Source: Pestalotiopsis fici W106-1
Lineage: Eukaryota > Ascomycota > Sordariomycetes > Amphisphaeriales > Sporocadaceae
Direction of reading: 5' to 3'
Assembly (NCBI RefSeq): GCF_000516985.1
Contig: NW_006917092.1
Span: forward strand, 2,620,619-2,684,618
DNA length: 64,000 nt
In this document: one piece after another, positions 12,608 through 24,100 of the stretch
Position numbering within the stretch: position 1 is the stretch's first letter
Layout of the letters: each line of letters starts with the position of its first letter
The notes under the pieces: model-generated
Told to the model about the DNA's origin: nothing
Seen by the model: only the letters and a program-made list of their open reading frames with translations
Database searches by the model: none
Made by a program: the position numbers and the translations under genes

Positions 12608-15600
12608 GGGGGTTCCACTGGCCAGGTATTACCAGGAAACTCTCTTTTTCTTTTGTCTTGTTCGTCTCTGCCTTTCGTTTTTCTTTGTCTGCTTTGTCAA
12701 TGATCGACAGCCGGAGCCATGCATCTCTGAGGAGGGCCATGCCATAACATGCATATTGAACTCCTCCCCATGCAGGCGGATTACCGGAAAGCAAAAGCCA
12801 GAAGCCTTGCTCGCCCGCCCGCCCGCCCACATGGCCGGTATTGCTTTCTTTCAAAGTGGGAGGGGAGGGGGGGAGGCGTCGTCGTCGTCGGCCTTTGCTG
12901 GGTACCGTAGTACGTACATATGTGTATGCAGGTTGACAAGGCTCTTTTTTTTTTTTTTTCTCTTCTTTTCCCTCCCTACCAGCCTACCTCTTGTCTCTCC
13001 ACATTGTGAGATAACGTGAACCGGATCCCTACCAATCGGTAAGGTCTTTTTGGTTCTATTCAAAATCTCCCACCCCCGGTCCCCAGTTATTTTACCTGGC
13101 ACTCGGGCCCCTAGGGTTCCTTATCCGTTCGAGATACGGAAAAAGACGTTTCGGGGGGTTAGGAGCGGAATTGGCGCCATGGTGGGAAAAAAAGCAAAAT
13201 AGCAAAAAGAAAAAAAAAGGCATCAACGCACGTGTAGAACAAGCAAATACAATCAATACTGAGGACCACATTTGCGGCAGTGTATCTCGTGTCACTTTTG
13301 GTAATCTTGTCTCGCATCGGACACAATCTGCCGTATATAGGCTGTGACACCGAATTTGACTCATCTATCAATATGCCGATGCACATGTGGTCTATACAAT
13401 ACGTAGTCATATATTGAGGCTTGTGTAATGTCTGTTCACCATCGTTCGAGAACTCGTCACATTGGTGGATATACCTACTACTACCACCAGGACTGCAGCC
13501 CTCCAATCAAGAGCATAGGTGCGATGCTTATCTATGATGCTGGGAATGGTGCAACGAGAGGATATTTTGGCATTTGTCAGTTGAAAGACCACTGAGATAG
13601 TATCGGGAAAAATCCATGTTTGAAAGGATACGAGCGGTTCATGCTCGGCGAAATTGCCTTTTCATCTTCCTCTTCTTTTCTTCTTCTTGACGGATAACTT
13701 TAGTATCGTGATCTTCGCGTCAATTGTACATTTTTCTCATATGATGGCTTTTGAGATATTGGCCACACCATGCCATCGAATTATCAATTAGCAATTCACT
13801 TCAATTGTGACCAGCATGTTACATAGAGCTCTGCAGTCCCTTTCCTGTTTATGGAATCACTACAGCAAAATTGGGAGGAGTAGTGAAATGCTATTCTCAA
13901 GTCACATCTAGGAGTTTCGTCCGTGTTCAATTTCAATTTGAATATCATTCGTTTCTTAAGTTTCACACCAGTCTCCAAAGGTAACGGTATTCTGTTGAAA
14001 CGAAACTTGATATATTGGCTCAGCTTGAAGGAGTCTATCTACAGTTCATGTCTTTTGAGCCTTCAAACGAGTTGTACAGTAACCTTTTCAAGAACAGGTG
14101 CTCTTATTACGGTCAAGCGAGACGAATGACAGGTCCAAGGACACCAGAATATCCCATGTTTCAATTCCATGTCGTTCCCAACATGTTGCATGATATTGTA
14201 GAAACAGGTTAAAGTCGCTTATTTCGTCATCTATTCGAGGTATCAGGAACTTGTCATCGTGATCATCTCATATCCACAAACACAGAACCAGATATCTTTC
14301 GGTCAGGCTGAGCCAATGTTTAGAGTTCACAAGGCCGTGCGGATAAGTAAAGGCATTTTACTCCTGGTCAAGCTAAAAAAACGGATGCGAGTCAGACGCG
14401 TACTGTGTATGCATCGCGCAGGCATCATTTCTCACAAACGCAACCCAGCTGATTACTTTTTCACTCCATCGTGATGCCGTGAGAATCGGAATTGGGATGG
14501 TTCACGGACTGCTGGGCATCAATACTCGGTCTAGTATCGGATGAGTCAAAATCTGCCTACGTAGAGATTTGCAACGTAGCACAACGTATAGGTAGTACGT
14601 GGTTAGCAATATCATGATATTATCAAAGTTATCTGACCCTGCCATAATATGGTGGAGTGAACCGATCGACGCCCCTCTCTCCTTCTCTAGTACTCCAATC
14701 CCATCTCCCGTTGGGGAGCCGCTTGGGCGATCATAAGTCCAGAACGAACCTCTTGACGATCGACCAGTTCTTGCTCTTGGGGGTGGGAAAATGTGGCAAG
14801 ATGTGGTCCATAAAATGGCTCTTGAGTCGTTCGATGTCCGCTTAGGGAGGTTCAAGAGAGAGACCCGCTTGTCAGACCAAAACTACTGTTAGAATCCGCA
14901 TGTCCTTTTTGATTGAAGTGTATGGCATGTAGGTACCGTCTGCAGTATCTTGAGTACCATGTATCACTGTATGGTAGGTGACAAGCCAATGACCACCAAA
15001 AAAACCCCCATTTTCCGAACTGTCAGACCCTCCAGTATTAACCCCCCCGGTCTGACATGGATGTAACCCCCAATCGTCCTTTTTTGAACCCTCTTGCTTG
15101 CTGCTCACGGACCGCCGCCGGTGAGCCTGGCGGGCTGTCGGGGGGTGGGTTGGGAAGAGGACTTCTCTCTCTCTCTCTTCTCATCAGCGGAGTCCAGAAA
15201 GAATTATGGGTAATATGATTCCCCACTTCCGCCCGTTGACGGTCGATCATGGTCTTGATGATTGGGCCAACACTTGCGTCAGTGATCTGCGTGCTACCTA
15301 CGAATACGTATACATGGTATTTGCAGCAAGCAAGCAGCCAGTCAGCAAACAAGCCCAGCCATCAGAACATACCCTACTAAACTCTCTCCCGGTACCGAGT
15401 GCCCAAATATCCAGTACCCAGTATATACAGACCTTGACATAGTTTCCACACTCAATAGTAAAGTTTAATTCCTAAAACCCTCTAGGTTAGTCCCACGTTG
15501 TGTAGGGGGAACGAGGATCTGCCTCTTTGCCTCTTTTCTTCTTTGGCCCACAACACGAAATGGTTCTTCTGCCTTGTCGTGCCTACTGCTTGTCCCTCGA

Positions 15601-16410
15601 ATCGGTACCACATCTACCCACATGCGTTGAACGCATCACCTCGTGTCACCCAAGGGGGGTTTCTTTTTTTTGTGGCTTGCAGGGCAGCTTGCGGAAAGAG
15701 AATGATCGACAGACCGGGCTGCCCCATTCCCTCTCTTGTCTCTTTCTCCCCTATGCATGCACTTGTATATTTCTACGTAGTATTATTGCTGACGAGAGAG
15801 GGAATGAGTCGTGCTGGGTTAGAGAATGGGGTAATGGTCTGCAAATCGGCTGTCCATCCACCATGCATATGACGGGATGCACAATGCCTTCTTGGCTACA
15901 TGCTCTTTTTTTTTTTATGCTCTCTCCCTCTCTTTTCTTTTGTTCCCAGAGAACCTGCGGTGCGCGCTCTGTCCCGGCTTATCATCCGCGGCGGCCGGGG
16001 CAGTGGTCGGCGACCTGGAAACGACATGCCTTGATCTAGACTGAGGGACGGTTCGCCTCCCCCCGAGTTATCTCTTTGCTCCTAGTACTGTAAGACGGGA
16101 AAGAAGGAGATGCATGAAATCTGCAATATGAGAATGTTGAGTTGTACGAGATCCTCCCCCATGAATAGATGTTCACGCCGTGCCGCCGAGATGCTTCAAT
16201 GACGCGTAGTATGGGAACTGCCGTTCCTCGTGCAGTCTAGTTTACTTCATTAACTCCTTTTCCTTTCTTCTCTTTCGCTACTTGGACTTGAAAAGGTGGC
16301 CATCTCATTTCTGGAAATAGAGATGGTCGCTATGTTCCCTGTAGATCTCATAGGTTGTCGAGTTTGCCGTGGCATCATGCCGGTCACATCAAGCTGATGG
16401 AGGGGAGAGA

Positions 16411-17047
16411 TTAGGAAGCGTGCCCGAAAGAGGGTGTAGAGCACCCGATACGTTGGCACCACTGACGTCTCGTCGTTTTGTTGAACCCCCCAAACTCCAT
16501 CCCGCAGCAAAGCATCCCAAGTGACCTAAAATGACGCGCTTGGTAGACTAATGCAACTCCTCCCACCTCGAGGTCATACAGTCCGGGGATTTGCTGGGTA
16601 ACAATTCGTCGTTGCACTATCATGTAAGAGTGGCTATAATGTTTCACAGCTGAGTCCATCATTTGCTGGAATTCATACAAAAGCAGCGTTGACCACGTAT
16701 CAAGACACCGAGGCAACTCTATACTAGCTCTACTAGGTGAAGACATCTTGTCGGCAGCTTTCGACAGCACCAGAGCTGGATGGTTTTGGATGTCTCGTGG
16801 TGGTTTTTACCGTGACTGCTCATGAACGGCCGGACGCTACTTGGAGCCTGCAGCTGTAACTTCGTAGTCAGATGAGCACTTTTAAGGAACTTGACTGGAT
16901 CAACGAAGAACCAGGCCGAGTGTTTAGGACTGTCCATCACTGCAACATTGAATCTTCATGAGACAGAAGACCGGATTACTTACCAAGAGCGAGTTTTGTG
17001 TCACCTACCACCTTTGACCGCGCGATTTGAGACAATGAAAGACGCAT
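16411..17047 (-). CDS. Unrecognised small protein gene directly downstream of vps34 (three exons, reconstructed)
   Basis: Three minus-strand blocks join in frame: 16984-17047, 16811-16939 and 16411-16757. Intron 1 (16940-16983, 44 bp) has GTAAGT...GCAG; intron 2 (16758-16810, 53 bp) has GTAAAA...AAAG. The sum is 540 nt, 179 residues. An alternative start is a 4-nt exon (ATGA, 17055-17058) spliced over a 50-bp GTAAGC...TAG intron to 17004, giving MSDTKLALV as N-terminus and 166 residues. Middle segments such as SAWFFVDPVKFLKSAHL and QQIPGLYDLEVGGVALVYQ look like folded protein rather than chance translation. I recognise no family and see no signal peptide or membrane segment. Only about 100 bp separate it from the vps34 stop codon on the same strand, so it would start inside the vps34 3' flank. 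Existence is moderately supported; exact splice sites and start are uncertain, and the last 45 residues (Cys- and Arg-rich) may belong to an unrecognised further intron. Confidence 0.42.
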
Positions 17048-17155
17048 AGCTTACTCATAAGAGTAATTCACCGAAGAATTGGTCCATAATATCTTATTCA
17101 TTACATTATATGCATCAGCGTTGCAAATGCGTCCAGTCTCAGGACGATGGAATAT

Positions 17156-20092
17156 TTATGTCCTCAGTGCTTGCGTGAAAGCGTGTAGTCGATCGATCAT
17201 GACAGGCATGAAGCCAGTCAAACTGTCCTCCATGATTGACTCGAGAAGTCGGAGCGCATCTTCCTCCTTGAGATCGAGATGAAATCTTTCCTTGACCTTG
17301 AAGACTGCCTTATCGGGCTCGATCTTGATGTCAGGTATGTTGGCATGGACCATGAGACTAAACAGATTCAATATCAGATTTGATGATTTCCGCAGGGCCG
17401 TGAATGCAAGGAAGCAATACTGCTTGAATTGCAGATACAGTTCACTAGGGGGACTAAAGCCACCCATGGCATCCACCATTTCTTTGCTCAATTTCAGCGC
17501 GGGTGCAAAAGGCTTGGGATCACGTCCCAGGATGAAGCCGAAATCTGCGTGAAAGAAGTGGCCGTCCGGTGCTAGTAGCAGGTTTTCCAGATGCCGGTCG
17601 CCCACGCCAAGTATATATGTGATTACGCAATAGCCGGCGCAGGATTTTACAAAGGTTTCGAGTGTCTCTTTTCTTACACCTTGGTACGCTCGTGGATCAG
17701 GGTTGTGCTGCTTCAAATATGCAAGCGCTGGATTGTTGCCGTACTTCGATGAGATTGCAGCAAACGTCTGTGATGGCACAAATTGCGATGCACCAGCAGT
17801 CGTACTGGTGGCTAGGATCTTGTATGGTGATAACTTCAAATCCAGATTCTCTTTCTGGAGCAATTGATCCATCAATGTGATGATTTGAATCACCAGCTGA
17901 TCCTGCCTCAGGTCATCACCAGTCTTGAAAAGCATGGGATATTTGCCACCAGCAGCGGTCTTGAATGTCACCATGATGGGAGACAGTGATGACTTGAAGA
18001 CACGAGTCTCGTCAGGGACGACACCTGTGACCAGCACTGAAGGATCCAACGGAAGTGGGACAGGAGGGTCAATAACAAGTAATTCGTTCTTGGGATCTGC
18101 CAAGAAAGCCTTGACTTTATCGACTTTCCGTGAAGTGGTCTCGGACGATGTCTTGATTTCGCCTGAAATTTTAGACAAAACAGTTATAAGCTCAGCCTGT
18201 TGGAGCAAGGTTTTCCGGGTGTCAGTACCGCCAGGTCTAGCCTCGAGCTCAACCATGAAATCATGCAAGACTTTGGCATACATTGTCCGCACTTCTTGAC
18301 CTTGCTCAGGACTCTTGTCGTCGTACTCCACGACAAGGTACCAATAGAAATAGGTAGCTAGTGTGAAGTTCTCAACTGCCCTCGAGATTAAGAACGACGC
18401 CAATGAGGATGTATCAAGAGCCGGCTCGTCCGTATTCGTAGGCACATGCTCGAACTTAAGAGCTTGTACAAGTTGCAGTAGATATAGTAGTAACTCATGG
18501 TCATCGGCCTTTCTCAGACGGTCGACCGAGTAAGCGCGGACGGCGGAAGCATCAAACGTTGGTCCGAGAAGTTCCAAGGCATCGTCCACGTCGATTTCGA
18601 TCCATTTGCTCATGACTTGGATGGCTTGCTTTGATTCGCTCTGGTCTTGCCAGTTGACTGATTTGACAAATTTGGTGAGCGCACGCTTGTCCTTGGTCAA
18701 ATGGTACCGAAACTTCCACACAAGGTCCTTCTCCTCTGGCGTCAGGCTATGGGTGGGTGAATATGCCATTATCACATTCAGCTCGTCCCGAACCTTGGCG
18801 TTGGGTTTTAGGTCCTTATCTAAAGTCCCGTGGCGATGCTGGCTACGAACAAGGCGCCTGTGTTTGGCCTCTGCAGGATTGTCCCGCGCCGCAACTTCTG
18901 GATCGTATATGCGAACAACGCGGTGGCCCCCATCGTCGGGTCCATTGATGCCTGGCCCGAACTGAACCTCTGGGGGTGGCTTGAGGTCCATGTGGGACTG
19001 CGAAGCAGATAAATGCTGGACAGACGAAATCGGTGGTGGTGGGTACTCGTGATCAGTAAAGACGATTGGGAAGTCGAATCTTGGCAGTTCGACCGTAAGG
19101 GTGAATTTGGACGGATTCGATGAGAGGTCGTGCCCATTTGAGTCAGTACTGTTGTTCTGCTGCTTATTGCCAGTTCCCAGCTGGCTGTTCGTTTGCCTCT
19201 GCAGAGATTTGATAGAATTTCTCGTGGCAGCCGCACCGCGTTTCTCTGATAATCGCCAAACCATTTGGTCGAGCCATTCAACCTTGGGGATCTCGTTCAT
19301 CTCGTACTTTTTAAACAAGCGATCCATGCGCTCGAGCTCTTCGGCTTCCTTGTCCAGAGTAGTGGCCGCTTGTCTTGCCCCAGCTCGCTGTTGTGCTGGC
19401 AACCATGGTGTGGTTGTGCCATCGTGACCATCGGCAAGTCGATGTCTATGTATCTGGCATTTCAAACGTCCCTTTTGCACCTGACTATCCTTGTCGAATA
19501 AGGGTAATGTTGTACCGCCAAAGGGGACGGCATGACCCTGTGCTTGCTTCCCCCCAGTCGGCGAAACGTCCCATATCGTGATTGCTAGTCGCGAGTTGAG
19601 CGGGAGAGATCTATACGGAATCGGGATGTCGAGCCACTCGTTCCAGCTACAGCACTGATTAGCCTCTGTATCCTGAGTTGGAGCTAGAGGTCCTGCACCT
19701 TCTCTCGTTCTTGAATGACTTGTAGGATGTCTGAACAGGAACCGTCAGAGGTTTGGAGCCCGCCCAGACTTGGACTGTCACATATAGATCGGAGTGTGTA
19801 CTGTCGTGTGGGGGAGGGAAAGTTAGCGATCTATGACTGGCCCCCAGGTGTAGTCTAATCTGGCGTTGCGCACCTCGTATTGGATCCGATGTATCTTAGG
19901 TCGGGTCTTCGAAAGAGTTCGGAGGGCTTCGGAGGTGCCTCTTCGCCTTCAAGATTGATTCTATCATCAAAACGCTTCTGGTCAGCACGACTGGGCCAAC
20001 AGCAAGATGCCTGACAAGTCGATACAAGCTTACATGCGAACACTCAGCGGGTAGTCCAGCGACTCGGAGGTCACGAAAGAAAACGGATCCAT
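17156..20092 (-). CDS. vps34: Vps34 class III phosphatidylinositol 3-kinase
   Basis: Makes PI3P on endosomes, vacuole and autophagosome precursors, in complexes with Vps15 and Vps30/Atg6. Four coding exons: 20034-20092, 19874-19960, 19699-19800 and 17156-19646; introns of 73, 73 and 52 bp (19961-20033, 19801-19873, 19647-19698) all keep frame, giving 912 residues. The first exon opens with MDPFSFVTSESLDYPLSVR and the N-terminal C2 domain continues through ELFRRPDLRYIGS and WNEWLDIP. The helical PIK domain contains LTPEEKDLVWKFRYHL near residue 380. The kinase domain has GDDLRQDQL, the catalytic loop GVGDRHLENLLL (about residues 762-773) and HADFGFILG (about 782-790). It ends FTQALRT, comparable to the lipid-binding C-terminal helix of the yeast enzyme. 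Length fits the fungal family (yeast 875). The gene is divergent from nse4; the shared promoter is broken by a retrotransposon. Confidence 0.96.
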
Positions 20093-20720
20093 TTCAAGGC
20101 TTTCGGTCCATGGTACAAATGCGAGACTGGGAGAGTTGCGATTATTTGCTCGGAGAGTCTATATTCATGAAAGGTTGCGACGTGACAGTGAAAGAGGTCG
20201 TGGTCTAGAATCATCTACCTGGGTAATGTAGCCTGGACTGTATCTGGGAACCCGGTTGGATTGTCGTCATTTGACAGCAATCACGAGCTGACCAGAGTCG
20301 CGCGCCTTGAGCACTGCATCGGTGAACTGGAGCTCCGGTGCACGGATCATCCAAGAGCTACATTAGGTACCTAGCTAAGGTACATAGCTAGCTAAGCTGA
20401 TGAACCCTGAAGTACACGTTACGGGCGAATATATTCATAATAGGAACAACTCAGCGTCTGTAGAATCAGTCTAATCACTTTTACAAGCACCTTTCATCTT
20501 TTACCTATACGAGTGGATGACATGCCGAGAACCAATTTAGTAGAACACGCAATAAGTCGACTATGCAAAATGTTGCGTAAATCCGACAATTCTAACCAGG
20601 TACATGAAGGCGCGTTTCTGGTATGTACATAGGCACTTATTCTTGACCCCGCCAACATTGGTCAACGCACGTTATCAGTTAAAAGGTCCACAGCAAGAGC
20701 TGCATATGCCCGCCCACCCT
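20093..20720. promoter_or_regulatory. vps34-proximal half of the vps34/nse4 divergent intergenic region
   Basis: This stretch holds the vps34 start-proximal DNA and keeps normal base composition up to the transposon. It must contain the vps34 core promoter. No classical TATA box at a convincing spacing was seen. Together with 26114-26392 it formed one uninterrupted intergenic space of about 0.9 kb before the insertion, judged from the matching target duplication. Confidence 0.55.
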
Positions 20721-20725
20721 CTCTG

Positions 20726-20931
20726 TGTGGAAAGTTGACTTTAACTAAAGTAATGGGTACAACTCTCGTTTTGACGGATAAAAGCATCAGACCCCGGGAC
20801 CTCCGGCTTAACGGCTATTTCCGGTAGGCTATAAAAGGCAATTAAATCTTATGCACTTTATTTAACTAAACCTATATAGCCAGATCCGTTTATTTATACT
20901 AAATACACTAAATCCTTATTAATTTCCTATA
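20726..20931 (+). repeat. 5' LTR of the copia element (206 bp)
   Basis: Aligns to the 3' LTR over 206 bp without a gap. Every difference is a transition. The left part keeps G and C (not mutated) while the right part, from the stretch after GGTAGGCT onward, carries A/T changes relative to the 3' copy. A TATAAAA at about 20829 arises only in this mutated copy. Confidence 0.95.
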
Positions 20932-21199
20932 TAATAGCACTATAATTAATATAAAAAATATTACGAATAGCTTCTTTTATTATAATATAGCACCTAGCAT
21001 TAAAGGTTACCTAAAACCCTATATTACTAGCCAAGGCACTTTAACTAAAGGTAATTAAAGCGCTATAATAGCTGCTTAGGCGATCGCTAATAAAGCTGGC
21101 TAAAGCACTATAAAGCATATAATTATAGCGGGTGCTACGGAAGCCATAGCTAAAAATATAAGGCAAGCAGCCGCTAATATAATTAGCTATAGCACACTA

Positions 21200-24100
21200 A
21201 AGCAAGCTTTAATTATATTAATTCTTCGCTTAAAAGATTTTAAGTTTAAAATCGACAAATTAAAATTCTTAGCAGGAACCTTTAATTATCGCGCTTATAT
21301 AGTACTATTTAAATTTAATAAATAAGCCGCTAAATAAATCGCAAAAACCCTTATTTACCCTTTAAATAAAAAGCTTATTATTACTGCAATTTTGGCTATA
21401 ATTAATAATAAAACGCCATTAATAATTATAAAACATTATTTAATAGGCATAAAAATAAAAAATGCTTTCCGCCGTTAATTTAACTTTATTACTATCGAAA
21501 AAAGGCAAAAACTATTAAGGAAATTATATAAATTCGATTATAATAACAAAAACCCAGCCAAATTTAATACCAAATAAAATCACTATATATAAAAAAGCCA
21601 TAACGCTAATAATCAACGCCTTACTTTAAATAGTCAAATCCAGTTATATTTAGGAGCCACTAAAAACAAGGCTTTAAAATAAATAAAACGAAAAAAAAAT
21701 TAATTAGCTATCCTCCTAAAAGGCGTTATATTAGGACTTATATAACTTTAGCAATCCTTTATAACTAAATTTATAAACAAAATAACAATTAATAATAAAA
21801 ATAACGCCAATTTATTATTTACCAATAGCAACGGTTAAATTAACAGCAAATATTAATATTACGGCAAAAAGGGTTATTAGCGAATTAACTATAAATCCAA
21901 AAAACGCGATAAAAAAACTATAAACGAATAAAATTTTAATTTTACGCAATTAACACAGTTATTTACGTAATTAAACGCAATTATGCGATTAAGCGTAAAT
22001 AAAGGCAATTACCGTAGGCGTAATACGGGTCGTAACCAAAGCCGGGGAAGCGCGTCTATAAGCGCACTCCGGGGCTCCTAGCAGTCACTATTAATTATAA
22101 CAAATAATAATTCCCTTTATTAATTTAAAAGCGCCAAAATTATAAAACTCTCTAATTAAAATAAAAATTAAAAAAAACAAAAAACAGCTTATAATTACTA
22201 TACGCGGGTCGTTCCCGGCGTAATTAAATAATTATAAGCTACGCTTAATAGCAGGCATTATAAACCTGCTAAGCAATACGATCCGCATATATAAAATAGG
22301 ACGAACCACTATAGTTTCCCTATTTTAATAGCTATTTAAGCGCTAGATTTACGCAAACGATAGCTATTAAATATAGGCGCTAATATTTATATTACGAACG
22401 ATAAAGCTAATTTTATCGCTAAATCAATTATTAAACTAAATAAACACAATCGGTTACCTATTATAATTAAGAACGGTATAATATATCCAATAAAATACGG
22501 CCAAATATTAACTATATAGCGCGGTTTTAAAGGCGAGCGCCGGGAATTAACGCTTAAAAAATATTATTACGTTAAAAACTTTTTATTAAAAGTAATTTTT
22601 AATAATAAGCTATATAAAGCTAGATTTAAAATTTATAATAATTTTATTAAAACGCCTAACAACAAGGTATTAACTATTATTAATATAACTAAAAAAAGGT
22701 GGTTTTTATAGCTATATAGGCAAAAAAACTATTTTATATATAAGCTTTAATGGCATTAAACGGATTAACGAAGCCGTTAATTAAATAAACGATTTTATAG
22801 CATCGTCGACTAAGCCATCCAAATAAAAAACGGCTAATTAAAACGATTAAAGCCACTAAAGGCATTAATTTAAATCTAAATAGCATTCCTACATTAATAT
22901 ACGATACGTGCGATAAAGCCAAAAGCATTTAAATCGATTTAGCAGATCTAGTGCGTATTCGCGCAAATTTTGCAGCGACCTTATTATAAGCTAATATTAA
23001 AGAAATTAAACCCGTTAATTTAAATAATAATCGTTATTTTACACTAATTAAATACCGCAAAACCATAAAATTATATTTTATCGATATTCTATCTAAAAAG
23101 ATTTTATAAAACGATTTCCTTAAATATATCGCTTAATTACAATACGAGCTCAAAAAAAAAAAGCGCCGAATTAAAGCAATTCGCATTAATAAAACTAATA
23201 ACTTTAACAGCGGCTTCTTTAATAACTACGCATAATAAAAAGGCATCGAATTAATTATATTAATACTAAATAACTAATACCAGAACGGTGCCGCTAAACG
23301 CGCGATCGGGATATTATAAAACAATACGCGCGCTATTTATATTTAAATAAATATTTTTACGGTATTTTAAGATAAAATCTGCAAAGCATAGGTTATCGTT
23401 TTAAACCGTATAACACCTACTAAAAAAAAACCAATTACTCCTTAACAACGCTAAAAAAATAACTTCTGGCTATAAAATGCACTTAATCGCCTATTAATTA
23501 GGCATTTTAGGATCCTTAAATCGCGTATTTTTATACACATCTTAAAGGAAAACAGGGTATAAGCTAAAAAATTATAAATAAAGGCGCTAAAAGGCATGCT
23601 TATAGGTTACGCTAAGGAACACCTATACAAAATATATATATTAAATATAGCACGCTTTATTACAATTCCTTATATTATATTTTATAAAAACCTTAATAAA
23701 AGCGCTAATTAGCCCGATCCGTCAAAAATAATTAGATCACTCCCGCAACACGTTTAAAACAAGCTGCGATATAAAACTTTAAAGCTAATTTATTATATAA
23801 AGCCTCGTAATCCGAATATAGCTAAAAAATAAGGATAAAAGGCGCGGCGATTTAAAGCCGGCTTCCCTTAAATGCAAACAGCCATACGGCAAAGCATAAT
23901 TAAATATATTATAACATATACAAATGGTAGTTATAACTATATTATAACACGTTAAGGCTTAAATAAATATGCCTACGTATATATAAATATAACCACAAAA
24001 AACAATTACCACGCTTTAATTAGTTTACGGGACTATAATTAAGACGATAAAAAAGATCCGAGCTTTAAAAGCGCGCTATTAATTACGCTAAATAAAGGCT

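Larger units (their letters stand above)
589..16410. other. Long gene-free stretch (about 15.8 kb)
   Basis: I see no gene I can defend here. The open frames are short, overlap on both strands, and have the Ser/Arg/Cys/His-rich, low-information look of chance translation. Base composition is that of normal genomic DNA for this window, not the AT-rich RIP signature of the two transposons. Short tandem repeats are frequent: GGCA/GGTA, ACT, CT, GACA and homopolymer tracts, plus many TACGTA-type palindromes. The stretch lies upstream of the minus-strand transcription-factor gene, so it may hold a very long 5' leader, distal control sites or non-coding RNAs; nothing in the bases proves which. Part of it (about 13600-14480) is visibly more AT-rich but contains no recognisable domain. 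Confidence 0.6.

Noticed and set aside
20826..20836. TATAAAA in the 5' LTR as a possible core promoter
   Set aside because: The 3' LTR reads GTAGGAGG at the same place, so the TATA-like run was probably created by G-to-A mutation and is not the original promoter.
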